Assembly (NCBI GenBank): GCA_023438885.1
Contig: JAEXPS010000099.1
Coordinates: 1-31,456, forward strand
Length of the DNA: 31,456 nt
Reading direction: 5' to 3'
From: Actinomycetes bacterium
GTDB taxonomy: Bacteria; Actinomycetota; Actinomycetes; Actinomycetales; Cellulomonadaceae
Shown here: positions 8,086-15,653 of the stretch, in pieces
Layout of the letters: each line of letters opens with the position of its first letter
Position numbering within the stretch: the first letter of the stretch is position 1
Translations under genes and position numbers: made by a program
Notes under the pieces: model-generated
What the model saw: only the letters and a program-made list of their open reading frames with translations
Database searches by the model: none
What the model was told of the DNA's origin: nothing

Positions 8086-9312
8086 ATGCCGTCCTGGACC
8101 CTTCTGCCGAGTCACCACCGGTGGCTGGCGGCCCATGCCCAGGGACTCCTGGCCTTCGGGCGCCGTACGCCGTACCCGGGCGGAGGCGCGGCCTGGCTGG
8201 ACGACGAGGGGTCCCCGCTCCTGGAGCGCGGCGTCGAGACCTGGATCACCGCTCGGACCGTGCACGTCTACTCGATCGGCTCCCTCCTCGGAGTGCCCGG
8301 TTGCCGTCCGGTCGCACAGGCGGCGCTCGCGGGGCTGCGCGGACCGCTGCGCGACGAGGAGCACGGCGGCTGGTACCCGGCGGTCGCGGCCGACGGGACG
8401 CCCGCCGCCGGCAAGACGGCGTACGCCCATGCCTTCGTCGTGCTCGCCGGCTCGTCGGCGACCGCCGCCGGGCTCGACGGGGCGCCGGAGCTGCTCGCGG
8501 ACGCCCTCGCCGTCTTCGAGCGGCGCTTCTGGGACGACGAGGCGGGCCGTGCCGTCGACACGTGGGACACGGCCTTCACCACGCTCGACGGGTACCGCGG
8601 TCTCAACGCCAACATGCACACGGTGGAGGCGTTCCTCGCCGCCGCGGACGTCACCGGCGAGCGGCTGTGGCTGGAACGGGCCGCGCGGGTGGCGGCGTTC
8701 GCAGCCTCGTCGGCCGCCGGGAACGGGTGGCGGCTGCCGGAGCACTTCGGGCCCGACTGGACCCCGTTGCCGGAGTACAACGACGACCGGCGCGACGACC
8801 GGTTCAAGCCCTACGGCGCCACGGTGGGGCACGGGCTGGAGTGGGCGCGCCTGATGCTGCACGTGGAGGCGGCGTACGACACGGCCGCGGGCGACACCGA
8901 CTGGCTGGGCGCCGCCCGGGCCTTGTTCGAGCGTGCCGTCGCGGACGGCTGGGCCCCGGACGGCGCTGACGGCTTCCTCTACACCACCGACTGGCACGGC
9001 AACCCGGTGGTGCGCGACCGGATGCACTGGGTGACCGCGGAGGCGATCGGCGCCGCGGCGGCCCTGTACACGCGGACCGCGGACGAGGAGTACGCCGCCT
9101 GGTATGCCCGGGCGTGGGACTACGCGCAGCGGTACCTCGTCGACCACGAGCACGGCTCGTGGCACCACCAGCTCACGCCCGGCAACACGCCGACCGGAAC
9201 GGTCTGGCCGGGCAAGCCCGACCTCTACCACGCGTTCCAGGCCACCCTGATCCCGCGGCTGCCCCTGGCGCCCTCGGTGGCGACCGCGGTGGCCCGCGGG
9301 CTGTTGCAGTAG
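8086..9312 (+). CDS. AGE-family sugar epimerase/isomerase
   Basis: Member of the N-acylglucosamine 2-epimerase / mannose-sulfoquinovose isomerase family, 408 aa, the usual length for this (alpha/alpha)6-barrel. Family-like segments are NMHTVEAFLAA (about 175), FKPYGATVGHGLEWARL (around 245-255) and MHWVTAEAIGAAAALY (from about 314). These carry the conserved His and Glu residues that line the sugar pocket. The start at 8086 follows GAGGAG with good spacing, although the frame is open farther upstream. No signal peptide, so cytoplasmic. It probably interconverts an aldose and a ketose such as mannose and fructose; the exact sugar cannot be read from the motifs. It stands alone between a divergent esterase and the convergent SipW operon. 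Confidence 0.85.
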   Translation: MPSWTLLPSHHRWLAAHAQGLLAFGRRTPYPGGGAAWLDDEGSPLLERGVETWITARTVHVYSIGSLLGVPGCRPVAQAALAGLRGPLRDEEHGGWYPAVAADGTPAAGKTAYAHAFVVLAGSSATAAGLDGAPELLADALAVFERRFWDDEAGRAVDTWDTAFTTLDGYRGLNANMHTVEAFLAAADVTGERLWLERAARVAAFAASSAAGNGWRLPEHFGPDWTPLPEYNDDRRDDRFKPYGATVGHGLEWARLMLHVEAAYDTAAGDTDWLGAARALFERAVADGWAPDGADGFLYTTDWHGNPVVRDRMHWVTAEAIGAAAALYTRTADEEYAAWYARAWDYAQRYLVDHEHGSWHHQLTPGNTPTGTVWPGKPDLYHAFQATLIPRLPLAPSVATAVARGLLQ

Positions 9313-9326
9313 CCCCTGCGCAGGGG
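9313..9326. terminator. Short palindrome between convergent genes
   Basis: CCCCTGCGCAGGGG fills most of the 16-bp gap between the AGE-family gene and the signal peptidase gene. It could form a small hairpin acting in both directions. There is no T-run, so terminator strength is doubtful. Confidence 0.45.
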
Positions 9327-9328
9327 TG

Positions 9329-9874
9329 TCAGGGCCGCACCGGTTCCGGGTCGCGGCCGCGCTCGCGGAGGCCCCTGGCGATGTTGTACGTGGCGTAGGC
9401 GAAGCAGGCCCCGGCCGCGGTCCAGACGAACCAGCCGCGCTGGTCGCCGTTGAGCGCGGAGTTGACCCAGCCGAGGTAGGGCACGTCGTACCAGACGCGG
9501 GCCCGGATCTGCTTGGCGCGCACGGGGTCGTCGTCGGAGCCGTTCGCGTCGCCGCGCAGCGTGAACACCCGCGAGCCGTCCGAGTCCGTGCTGATCGCCA
9601 CGACGCGGTGCGTGACCAGCTCCGGGTTCAGCGGGAACGGCTGGTACGAGACCACGTCGCCGACCCGGACCTGGTCCGGTTCCACCGGCTTGACCACCGC
9701 GATGCTGCCGACCGGCAGGGTCGGCTCCATCGACCCGGAGAGCACGGTGAGCGGCACCGCGCCCGCGGCCTTGGGCACGACGATCACCACCACGGCGACC
9801 AGCACGACGGCCGCCAGCAGCACGGCGCTGGCCGCGACGCCGATCGCGTGCCGCACCGGGCGGCGCTGCTCCAT
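9329..9874 (-). CDS. sipW: SipW-like signal peptidase I
   Basis: Membrane-bound signal peptidase of 181 aa in the ER/archaeal (S26B) group. An N-terminal membrane helix (about 10-33) precedes the catalytic serine in SGSMEPTL (Ser48). The general base is a histidine (THRVV, His89) rather than the bacterial lysine, and Asp residues follow in LRGDANGSDD (109-115). A second membrane segment lies near residues 147-168. The start at 9874 follows AGGAAGGAG. It is the last gene of a three-gene leftward operon, and both upstream genes encode proteins with SipW-type signal peptides. It most likely processes these two partners during export, like Bacillus SipW with TasA/camelysin (family knowledge). Confidence 0.88.
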   Translation of the reverse strand: MEQRRPVRHAIGVAASAVLLAAVVLVAVVVIVVPKAAGAVPLTVLSGSMEPTLPVGSIAVVKPVEPDQVRVGDVVSYQPFPLNPELVTHRVVAISTDSDGSRVFTLRGDANGSDDDPVRAKQIRARVWYDVPYLGWVNSALNGDQRGWFVWTAAGACFAYATYNIARGLRERGRDPEPVRP

Positions 9875-9887
9875 CGTCGGCTCCTTC

Positions 9888-10832
9888 CTACGGCTGGCAC
9901 TGCAGCGTCACTCCGGCGCCGTCCGGCAGTGCCTTGACCCACACCGCGAACCGGGCGGCGACGGTGTGCGGCGCGTCGTACAGGCGGACGGTCAGCACGT
10001 GCTGGGTGACGGTGCCCGGCTCGAGGCCCGTCAGGGCGTTGGCGACGGCGCCGCTGTTGACGCCGACATGCGCCCAGGTGCCGTACACGTCCTGCGTCAG
10101 CAGGTGGTCGTCGAGGTAGACCCGGTACCGCGTGCCGTCGTTCGGCACGGCGGCGCTGAAGTCGAAGTCGAGGTAGTACAGGCCCTGCCCGCCGTTCTCC
10201 GAGCAGGAGGGGGACGTCACCGGGGGCAGGTCGGGTACGGGCGCGTCGACCGATTGCGCGAACTCCGCCGACGCGGTGGTGGTCCAGCCTCCGGTGGCGC
10301 CGGTGACGGTGACGGTCCAGGTGACCGTTCGACCGTCGAGCTCGGGCAGGGCCGCCGGGTCGACGGCCGTGCGGACGCAGTAGGCGGCGGAGTCGTCGGC
10401 GGCCAAGCCCGTGCCGGCGAGCCATCCCGCCCAGTCGGTGGCTCCGGCCGGTGGCGTGGCCTCGCAGGTCTCGCCCGCCGGCCAGATCGCCACGTCGACC
10501 GCCCGGGCGAGGCCAGGATCGCCGGCGACGGCCGGCGCGACGGCGAACGAGTCGATGCGCCCGGTCGGGGTGCCCGTCGCTGCGTTCGTCACGACCACCC
10601 GGGCTACGGCGGCGGGCGCCTCCGCGGTGTACGTGGTGGCCAGGCGGTCGAGGCCGGTCAGCGAGAGGCCGAGGGTGCCGGCACGCACCGTGCCGGCGTC
10701 GAGCCGGGCCTCGTCGTGCCAGAGCCCGTACGTGCCGCCGAGCCCGGAGAGCGTGCCGACCACGGCCGCGCCGACGACGCCCGCGACCGCGAGCTGCGCG
10801 GTGGGGCGTCGTCGGTTGGCGGCGGTGGTCAT
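9888..10832 (-). CDS. Exported protein with SipW-cognate signal peptide
   Basis: Surface or secreted protein of 314 aa with no enzymatic motif that I recognise. The N-terminus (RRRPTAQLAVAGVVGAAVVG) leads into GGTYGLWHDEARLDAGTVRAG. This is the typical SipW-class signal: a membrane helix followed by an aromatic-Trp-[SH]-D-E-A element and a 'G.v.aG.l.l' strand. The mature part is beta-rich, with Thr/Val-rich strands and four or more cysteines in the second half. A fimbrial or matrix structural role next to the dedicated peptidase is likely. It starts 4 bp after the stop of the preceding SipW-class protein and ends 13 bp before the peptidase. The protein diverges strongly from Bacillus TasA, so the link is to the class, not the gene. 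Confidence 0.78.
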   Translation of the reverse strand: MTTAANRRRPTAQLAVAGVVGAAVVGTLSGLGGTYGLWHDEARLDAGTVRAGTLGLSLTGLDRLATTYTAEAPAAVARVVVTNAATGTPTGRIDSFAVAPAVAGDPGLARAVDVAIWPAGETCEATPPAGATDWAGWLAGTGLAADDSAAYCVRTAVDPAALPELDGRTVTWTVTVTGATGGWTTTASAEFAQSVDAPVPDLPPVTSPSCSENGGQGLYYLDFDFSAAVPNDGTRYRVYLDDHLLTQDVYGTWAHVGVNSGAVANALTGLEPGTVTQHVLTVRLYDAPHTVAARFAVWVKALPDGAGVTLQCQP

Positions 10833-10836
10833 CGGA

Positions 10837-11457
10837 TCAGAGGTACTGGTCGAGGGAGACGCGGATGCCCGTCAGGTCGACGACGGCGCCCTGGGCGTCG
10901 TTGTCTGCGGCTGCGTCGTCGAACGCCAGCTGGAGGGCGTAGCGGAAGGTCTGCGGCTCCAGGCCCGCGGCGGTCACCTCGAAGGTGTCGTCCGTCGAGC
11001 CGGGGCCGACGAACGAGATCGTCACGCCGTCGGCGAGCGCGTCGCCGGACTCGGCGAACGGCGAGGTGTCCGTACCGTCGCTGAACGTCCCCTCCGGCAC
11101 GTCGATGCCGAGCGTGGCCTTGAGGTTCGCTCCCTGCGCGACCACGTCGACCGAGCCGACGTACCACAGCGTGTCGCCGGGTACGATGCCGTGGGCGTCG
11201 ACGTCGGCGACCGGTGTCCCGTGTTCGGCCAGGAAGGCCTCCAGGGCATCCGCGTCCTCGAACGTGGGGATGTCGACGCCCGTGACGTCGTACCAGGCGC
11301 CCTCGCCCACCTCGTCGATGTACAGGTGGCCGGCCTGGACCTGCTCCGCGGTTCCCAGGTCGGCACCGTCGCTCCAGAGGGCGAAGGTGCCCGTGCCGCC
11401 CAGGAGGAGCGCGACTCCTGCCGCTCCCCAGACGGATCCCTTGACAAGTCTGTTCAT
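10837..11457 (-). CDS. Alternate signal-peptide exported protein (TasA/camelysin-like class)
   Basis: Protein of 206 aa, first gene of the SipW operon, preceded by GAGGAG. The N-terminus MNRLVKGSVWGAAGVALLLGG ends in GTFALWSDGADLG, then QAGHLYID. This is the motif of the actinobacterial 'alternate-type signal peptide' exported family, whose members sit beside SipW peptidases. The mature region is acidic and beta-rich, without cysteines, as expected for a self-assembling extracellular fibre or coat subunit. It probably serves as the main substrate of the SipW peptidase two genes downstream. Function in adhesion or matrix is inferred from the Bacillus analogy only. Confidence 0.82.
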   Translation of the reverse strand: MNRLVKGSVWGAAGVALLLGGTGTFALWSDGADLGTAEQVQAGHLYIDEVGEGAWYDVTGVDIPTFEDADALEAFLAEHGTPVADVDAHGIVPGDTLWYVGSVDVVAQGANLKATLGIDVPEGTFSDGTDTSPFAESGDALADGVTISFVGPGSTDDTFEVTAAGLEPQTFRYALQLAFDDAAADNDAQGAVVDLTGIRVSLDQYL

Positions 11458-11515
11458 CTCTCTCGCTCCTCACGTCGTCAGCGCCCAGCGGTCGCGGGTC
11501 CGACAAGTTACGTCT

Positions 11516-11527
11516 TTCACATGTGAA
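11516..11527. promoter_or_regulatory. Perfect 12-bp palindrome TTCACATGTGAA
   Basis: Self-complementary over all 12 bases, about 60 bp upstream of the SipW operon start. A related ACATGTGA core recurs at 11657-11673, suggesting two binding sites for the same regulator. Confidence 0.5.
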
Positions 11528-11616
11528 GACCCGGGTTGGCAGTGGGCCTTTGGTCCCAGGTCAGAGGCCTGAGCGACGGCGCGTGGGAGCGCGTTCGGGC
11601 TGGTCGCGGCGCCGTT

Positions 11617-11636
11617 AACTGGACAACGGTCCAGTT
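11617..11636. promoter_or_regulatory. Perfect inverted repeat AACTGGAC-N4-GTCCAGTT
   Basis: Eight-base arms with an AACG spacer give near-ideal geometry for a TetR-type dimer, though a small hairpin is also possible. It lies midway between the divergent SipW operon and purL, so either could be its target. Confidence 0.55.
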
Positions 11637-11656
11637 CGGACGTTCACCCGTACGTG

Positions 11657-11673
11657 GTCTCAACATGTGAGAC
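11657..11673. promoter_or_regulatory. Inverted repeat GTCTCA-N5-TGAGAC
   Basis: Six-base arms around ACATG. It shares the ACATGTGA core with the palindrome at 11516 and lies 95 bp upstream of purL. It may be the second operator of a pair. Confidence 0.45.
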
Positions 11674-11752
11674 TTTCCGGGAGCGGAACGGGCGGAAGTC
11701 GTTGCTCGGCGCCGCGTCCGCACCGTCCCCGTGTGCGGCGAGCGCCCCCGGG

Positions 11753-11758
11753 TAGGCT
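11753..11758 (+). promoter_or_regulatory. -10-like box of purL (TAGGCT)
   Basis: TANNNT hexamer 9 nt before the purL ATG, with no Shine-Dalgarno before that ATG. Transcription would begin at or within a few bases of the start codon. No clear -35 element is visible. Confidence 0.45.
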
Positions 11759-11767
11759 GACCTCCCG

Positions 11768-14104
11768 ATGAGCACCGTGCCCGCTCCCGCCGCTCCCGCC
11801 GCTCCCGCAGACACCGTCGCGCACGCCGCCGCGACCCCCGATCTCGCCCAGCCGTTCGCGGAGCTGGGCCTCAAGCCCGACGAGTACGCGCGCATCCGCG
11901 AGCTGCTCGGCCGCCGGCCCACCGCCGCCGAGCTGGCGATGTACTCGGTGATGTGGTCGGAGCACTGCTCCTACAAGTCGAGCAAGAAGCACCTGCGCCT
12001 GTTCGGCGAGCGACAGACCCCCGCGATGCGCGAGCACCTGCTGGTCGGTATCGGCCAGAACGCGGGCGTCGTGGACATCGGCGACGGGTGGGCGGTGACG
12101 TTCAAGGTGGAGAGCCACAACCACCCGTCGTTCGTCGAGCCCTACCAGGGCGCCGCGACCGGAGTGGGCGGCATCGTCCGCGACATCATCTCGATGGGCG
12201 CGCGGCCCGTCGCGGTGATGGACCAGCTGCGCTTCGGGGCCATCGACCACCCGGACACCGCCCGCGTGGTGCACGGCGTGGTGGCCGGCGTCGGCGGCTA
12301 CGGCAACAGCCTCGGCCTGCCGAACATCGGCGGCGAGACGGTGTTCGACCCCTGCTACCAGGGAAACCCGCTGGTCAACGCCCTGTGCCTCGGGGTGCTG
12401 CGGCACGAGGACGTGCACCTGGCGAACGCAACGGGCGTCGGCAACCTCGTCGTCCTGTTCGGGGCACGCACGGGCGGCGACGGCATCGGCGGCGCCTCGA
12501 TCCTCGCCAGCGAGACCTTCGACGCCACGAAGCCCAGCAAGCGGCCGAGCGTGCAGGTGGGCGACCCCTTCATGGAGAAGGTGCTCATCGAGTGCTGCCT
12601 CGAGCTGTTCGCCGCCGGGGTGGTCGAGGGCATCCAGGATCTGGGCGCCGCGGGCATCAGCTGCGCGACGAGCGAGCTGGCCTCCAACGGTGACGGCGGC
12701 ATGCACGTCGACCTGGAGAAGGTGCTGCTGCGTGACCCGACCCTCACCGCCGGCGAGATCCTCATGTCGGAGTCGCAGGAGCGGATGATGGCCGTGGTCC
12801 GCCCGGACCAGCTCGACGAGTTCCTGGCGATCACCGGCAAGTGGGACGTCGAGACGGCGGTGATCGGCGAGGTGACGGGTGACGGCCGGCTGACCATCGA
12901 TCACTTCGGTCACCGGATCGTCGATGTCGACCCGAAGACGGTCGCCCACGACGGCCCGGTGTACGACCGGCCCTACGCCCGCCCCGAGTGGCTCGACGCC
13001 CTCGTCGCCGACACGGTGTCCGGCCCGGACGGGGAGGCGCGCTACCCGCGTCCCTCGTCGCCCGACGACCTCGCGGCGACGGTCCTCGCGCTCGCGGCCA
13101 GCCCCAACCTGGCTTCGCCGGCGTGGGTGACCAGCCAGTACGACCGGTTCGTGCAGGGCAACACCGCCCTGGCGCAGCCCGACGACGCGGGCGTGGTGCG
13201 GGTCGACGAGGCGACCGGCCTCGGCGTCGCGCTGGCGACCGACGCGAACGGCCGGTACGCGCAGCTCGACCCCTACGCGGGCGCCCAGCTCGCGCTCGCG
13301 GAGGCCTACCGCAACGTCGCCGCCAGCGGCGCGCGGCCCCTGGCGGTCACCGACTGCCTCAACATCGGCAGCCCCGAGCGCACCGACTCGATGTGGCAGC
13401 TGGTCCGCGTGATCGAGGGTCTGGCGGACGCCTGCCAGGTGCTCGAGGTGCCGGTGACCGGCGGCAACGTCTCGCTCTACAACACCACGGGAGAGGTGGC
13501 GATCCACCCGACGCCGGTGGTGGGCGTGCTCGGCGTGCTCGACGACGTCGCCCGCGCGGTGCCCTCCGGCTGGACCGCCCCGGGTGCGTCCGTCTGGCTG
13601 CTCGGCACCACCCGCGACGAGCTCGACGGCTCGGCGTGGGCCGACGTGGTGCACCACCAGCTCGGTGGCACGCCGCCGGCGGTGGACCTGGAGGCCGAGC
13701 GACGGCTGGCGGCCGTGCTGGTGCAGGCGGCGCGTGACCGCATCGTCGACGCCGCGCACGACCTCTCCGAAGGTGGCCTGGCGCAGGGGCTCGTCGAGTC
13801 TTCGCTGCGGTTCGGGCTCGGGGTGCGGGTCTCGCTGGACGCCCTGTGCGAGCGCGACGCGATCACCCCGTTCACGGCGCTGTTCTCCGAGTCGACGGCC
13901 CGCGCGATCGTCGCCGTGCCCCGCTCGGAGGAGCAGCGGCTGATCGACCTGTGCACCGCGCGCGGCGTGCCCGCCCTGCGGCTCGGGCAGACCGTCGAGA
14001 CCGACGACGACGGCGCCGCCCTGGAGGTCGAGGGCCTGTTCACGCTGTCGCTCGCCGAGCTGCGCGAGGCCGCGGAGGCGACACTCCCGCGCCACTTCGC
14101 CTGA
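11768..14104 (+). CDS. purL: Phosphoribosylformylglycinamidine synthase subunit PurL
   Basis: ATP-dependent synthetic subunit that converts FGAR to FGAM in the fourth step of purine synthesis, in complex with PurQ (glutaminase) and PurS. At 778 aa it is the small PurL type that needs those partners, neither of which is in this window. Signature segments include YSVMWSEHCSYKSSKKHLR near the N-terminus, VESHNHPSFVEPYQGAATG (about 115) with the catalytic His region, and DLGAAGISCATSELAS and VTGGNVSLYN farther on. The first 30 residues are a low-complexity Pro/Ala tail. The start at 11768 is supported by a TAGGCT box 9 nt upstream and the lack of any ribosome-binding site, as for a nearly leaderless mRNA. 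Confidence 0.96.
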   Translation: MSTVPAPAAPAAPADTVAHAAATPDLAQPFAELGLKPDEYARIRELLGRRPTAAELAMYSVMWSEHCSYKSSKKHLRLFGERQTPAMREHLLVGIGQNAGVVDIGDGWAVTFKVESHNHPSFVEPYQGAATGVGGIVRDIISMGARPVAVMDQLRFGAIDHPDTARVVHGVVAGVGGYGNSLGLPNIGGETVFDPCYQGNPLVNALCLGVLRHEDVHLANATGVGNLVVLFGARTGGDGIGGASILASETFDATKPSKRPSVQVGDPFMEKVLIECCLELFAAGVVEGIQDLGAAGISCATSELASNGDGGMHVDLEKVLLRDPTLTAGEILMSESQERMMAVVRPDQLDEFLAITGKWDVETAVIGEVTGDGRLTIDHFGHRIVDVDPKTVAHDGPVYDRPYARPEWLDALVADTVSGPDGEARYPRPSSPDDLAATVLALAASPNLASPAWVTSQYDRFVQGNTALAQPDDAGVVRVDEATGLGVALATDANGRYAQLDPYAGAQLALAEAYRNVAASGARPLAVTDCLNIGSPERTDSMWQLVRVIEGLADACQVLEVPVTGGNVSLYNTTGEVAIHPTPVVGVLGVLDDVARAVPSGWTAPGASVWLLGTTRDELDGSAWADVVHHQLGGTPPAVDLEAERRLAAVLVQAARDRIVDAAHDLSEGGLAQGLVESSLRFGLGVRVSLDALCERDAITPFTALFSESTARAIVAVPRSEEQRLIDLCTARGVPALRLGQTVETDDDGAALEVEGLFTLSLAELREAAEATLPRHFA

Positions 14105-14112
14105 GTCGTCCG

Positions 14113-14118
14113 TAGAGT
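14113..14118 (+). promoter_or_regulatory. Leaderless-type -10 box (TAGAGT) of the RNB gene
   Basis: TANNNT hexamer exactly 6 nt before the ATG at 14125, placing the transcript start at the start codon. No Shine-Dalgarno precedes the gene. Confidence 0.55.
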
Positions 14119-14124
14119 CGGGCC

Positions 14125-15648
14125 ATGCCGACCTCGCGACTGATCCTGTCGCCTGACATCGCTGCCGATCTCGCCGACGGGCTGAGCCGCCTGCGCACGG
14201 AGCTGGAGGTGCCGGGGGAGTTCGGGGCCGCGGCGATGGCGGAGGCGCAGGGGGCGGCAGCGCGCGGGCCGCAGCCGGTCCCGGGCCGGCGGCCGGAGCG
14301 GGTCGACCGCACCGACCTGCCGTTCGTCACGATCGACCCGGCCGGGTCGATGGACCTGGACCAGGCGCTGCACATCGCCTGGTCGGGTGCGGGGTGGACC
14401 GTCCACTACGCCATCGCCGACGTGCCCGCCGTCGTGGCGCCCGACGGCGCCCTGGACCTCGAGACCCGCGCCCGCGGAACCACCTTCTACGGGCCCGACG
14501 GCAGCGTTCCGCTGCATCCTCGCGTGCTGTCCGAGGGCGTGGCGAGCCTGCTGCCGGGCCAGGTGTGCCCAGTGGCGCTGTGGACCATCGAGCTGGACGA
14601 GGACGGCGAGATCACCGCCGCGCGCGTGGAGCCGGCGCTGGCCCGCAGCCGCGGCCGGCTCTCGTACGACGAGGCACAGGCGGTGATCGACGGCGGCCCC
14701 GACCCCCTGGGGGCCGTCACGGTGCTCCGGGCGCTGCGGGAGGTGGGCCGCCGGCGCCAGGGCATCGAGCGCGCGCGCGGCGGTGTCTCGCTCGACGTCC
14801 CCGAGCAGGAGGCGCAGCGGGCCGACGACGGCACGTGGAGTCTCGGCTTCCGCGCGATCCTGCCCGTCGAGAACTGGAACGCGCAGATCTCGTTGCTCAC
14901 CGGCATGGCCGCGGCGTCGATCATGCTGGACGCCGGGGTGGGTGTGCTGCGCACGATGCCGCCGGCCGACCGGCGCGACGTCAGCCGGCTGCGGCGCACC
15001 GCGCAGGCGCTCGGCCTGTCGTGGCCTCGCTCGCTCGCCTACGGCGACTTCCTCGACCGGCTGGACCCCGCGCGGCCGGCCGACGAGGCCTTCCTCGACG
15101 CGGCGACGTCGCTGTTCCGTGGCGCGGCCTACCGGGCCTTCGGGGGTGCCGACGGCGCGCCTGCCCCGGAGGGTGACGAGGCGCGCCACTCGGCGATCGC
15201 CGCACCATATGCGCACGTCACCGCCCCGCTGCGCAGGCTGGTCGACAGGTTCGGCACCGAGGTGTGCCTGGCGGCCTGTGCCGACGCCGACGTGCCGGAC
15301 TGGGTGCTCGCCGCCCTGCCGGCGGTGCCGGAGGCGATGGCCCAGGCAGGCCGCCGGGCCAGCGCGTACACGCGTGGCGGGATCGACCTGGTCGAGGCCG
15401 CCGTGCTGCAGCCCCGGGTCGGCGACACCTTCCCCGGCGTGGTGGTCGAGGGCTCACGGTCCCGGCGGCGCAACCTGCCGCCCGAGGATCGGCGCGGCGA
15501 GGTCGTCGTGCGCGACCCGGCGGTGCGGGCCAAGGTGAAGCCCGGTCCGGACGGCGCGCTCCATCTCGGCAAGCCGATGCTGGCGCGGCTCGTCGAGGCG
15601 TCGGTCGACTCGCGGTCGGTGCTCTTCGAGGTCGCCGAGCCGAGCTGA
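14125..15648 (+). CDS. RNB-domain ribonuclease (RNase II/R family)
   Basis: Exoribonuclease catalytic domain of 507 aa without the S1 and cold-shock domains of full RNase II/R. The metal-binding motif reads IDPAGSMDLDQALHI: Asp71, Asp77 and Asp79 match the first three catalytic aspartates of RNase II. The fourth position is Gln80 instead of Asp, a substitution I recall as usual in the short actinobacterial RNB proteins. Other RNB landmarks are AIADVPAVV, HPRVLSEGVASLLPGQ and YAHVTAPLRRLVDRF. It should degrade RNA 3' to 5', but the substrate is unknown. It starts 20 bp after purL behind its own TAGAGT box, so separate transcription is likely. It converges with the lipoprotein gene across only 5 bp. 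Confidence 0.9.
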   Translation: MPTSRLILSPDIAADLADGLSRLRTELEVPGEFGAAAMAEAQGAAARGPQPVPGRRPERVDRTDLPFVTIDPAGSMDLDQALHIAWSGAGWTVHYAIADVPAVVAPDGALDLETRARGTTFYGPDGSVPLHPRVLSEGVASLLPGQVCPVALWTIELDEDGEITAARVEPALARSRGRLSYDEAQAVIDGGPDPLGAVTVLRALREVGRRRQGIERARGGVSLDVPEQEAQRADDGTWSLGFRAILPVENWNAQISLLTGMAAASIMLDAGVGVLRTMPPADRRDVSRLRRTAQALGLSWPRSLAYGDFLDRLDPARPADEAFLDAATSLFRGAAYRAFGGADGAPAPEGDEARHSAIAAPYAHVTAPLRRLVDRFGTEVCLAACADADVPDWVLAALPAVPEAMAQAGRRASAYTRGGIDLVEAAVLQPRVGDTFPGVVVEGSRSRRRNLPPEDRRGEVVVRDPAVRAKVKPGPDGALHLGKPMLARLVEASVDSRSVLFEVAEPS

Positions 15649-15653
15649 CCGGA

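Larger units (their letters stand above)
11458..11767. other. 310-bp regulatory gap between the SipW operon and purL
   Basis: No convincing gene. It holds three palindromes (listed separately), the divergent promoters of the SipW operon and purL, and a TAGGCT -10-like box just before purL. The stretch around 11510-11680 is visibly less GC-rich than the flanking genes. Confidence 0.7.

Noticed and set aside
11458..11767. Purine riboswitch or CRISPR-like repeats upstream of purL
   Set aside because: No purine-aptamer-like structure and no regularly spaced repeats; only separate palindromes of different sequence.
11660..14095. 811-aa minus-strand open frame opposite purL
   Set aside because: Shadow frame; the plus strand is unmistakably PurL, and this frame has repetitive low-complexity composition.
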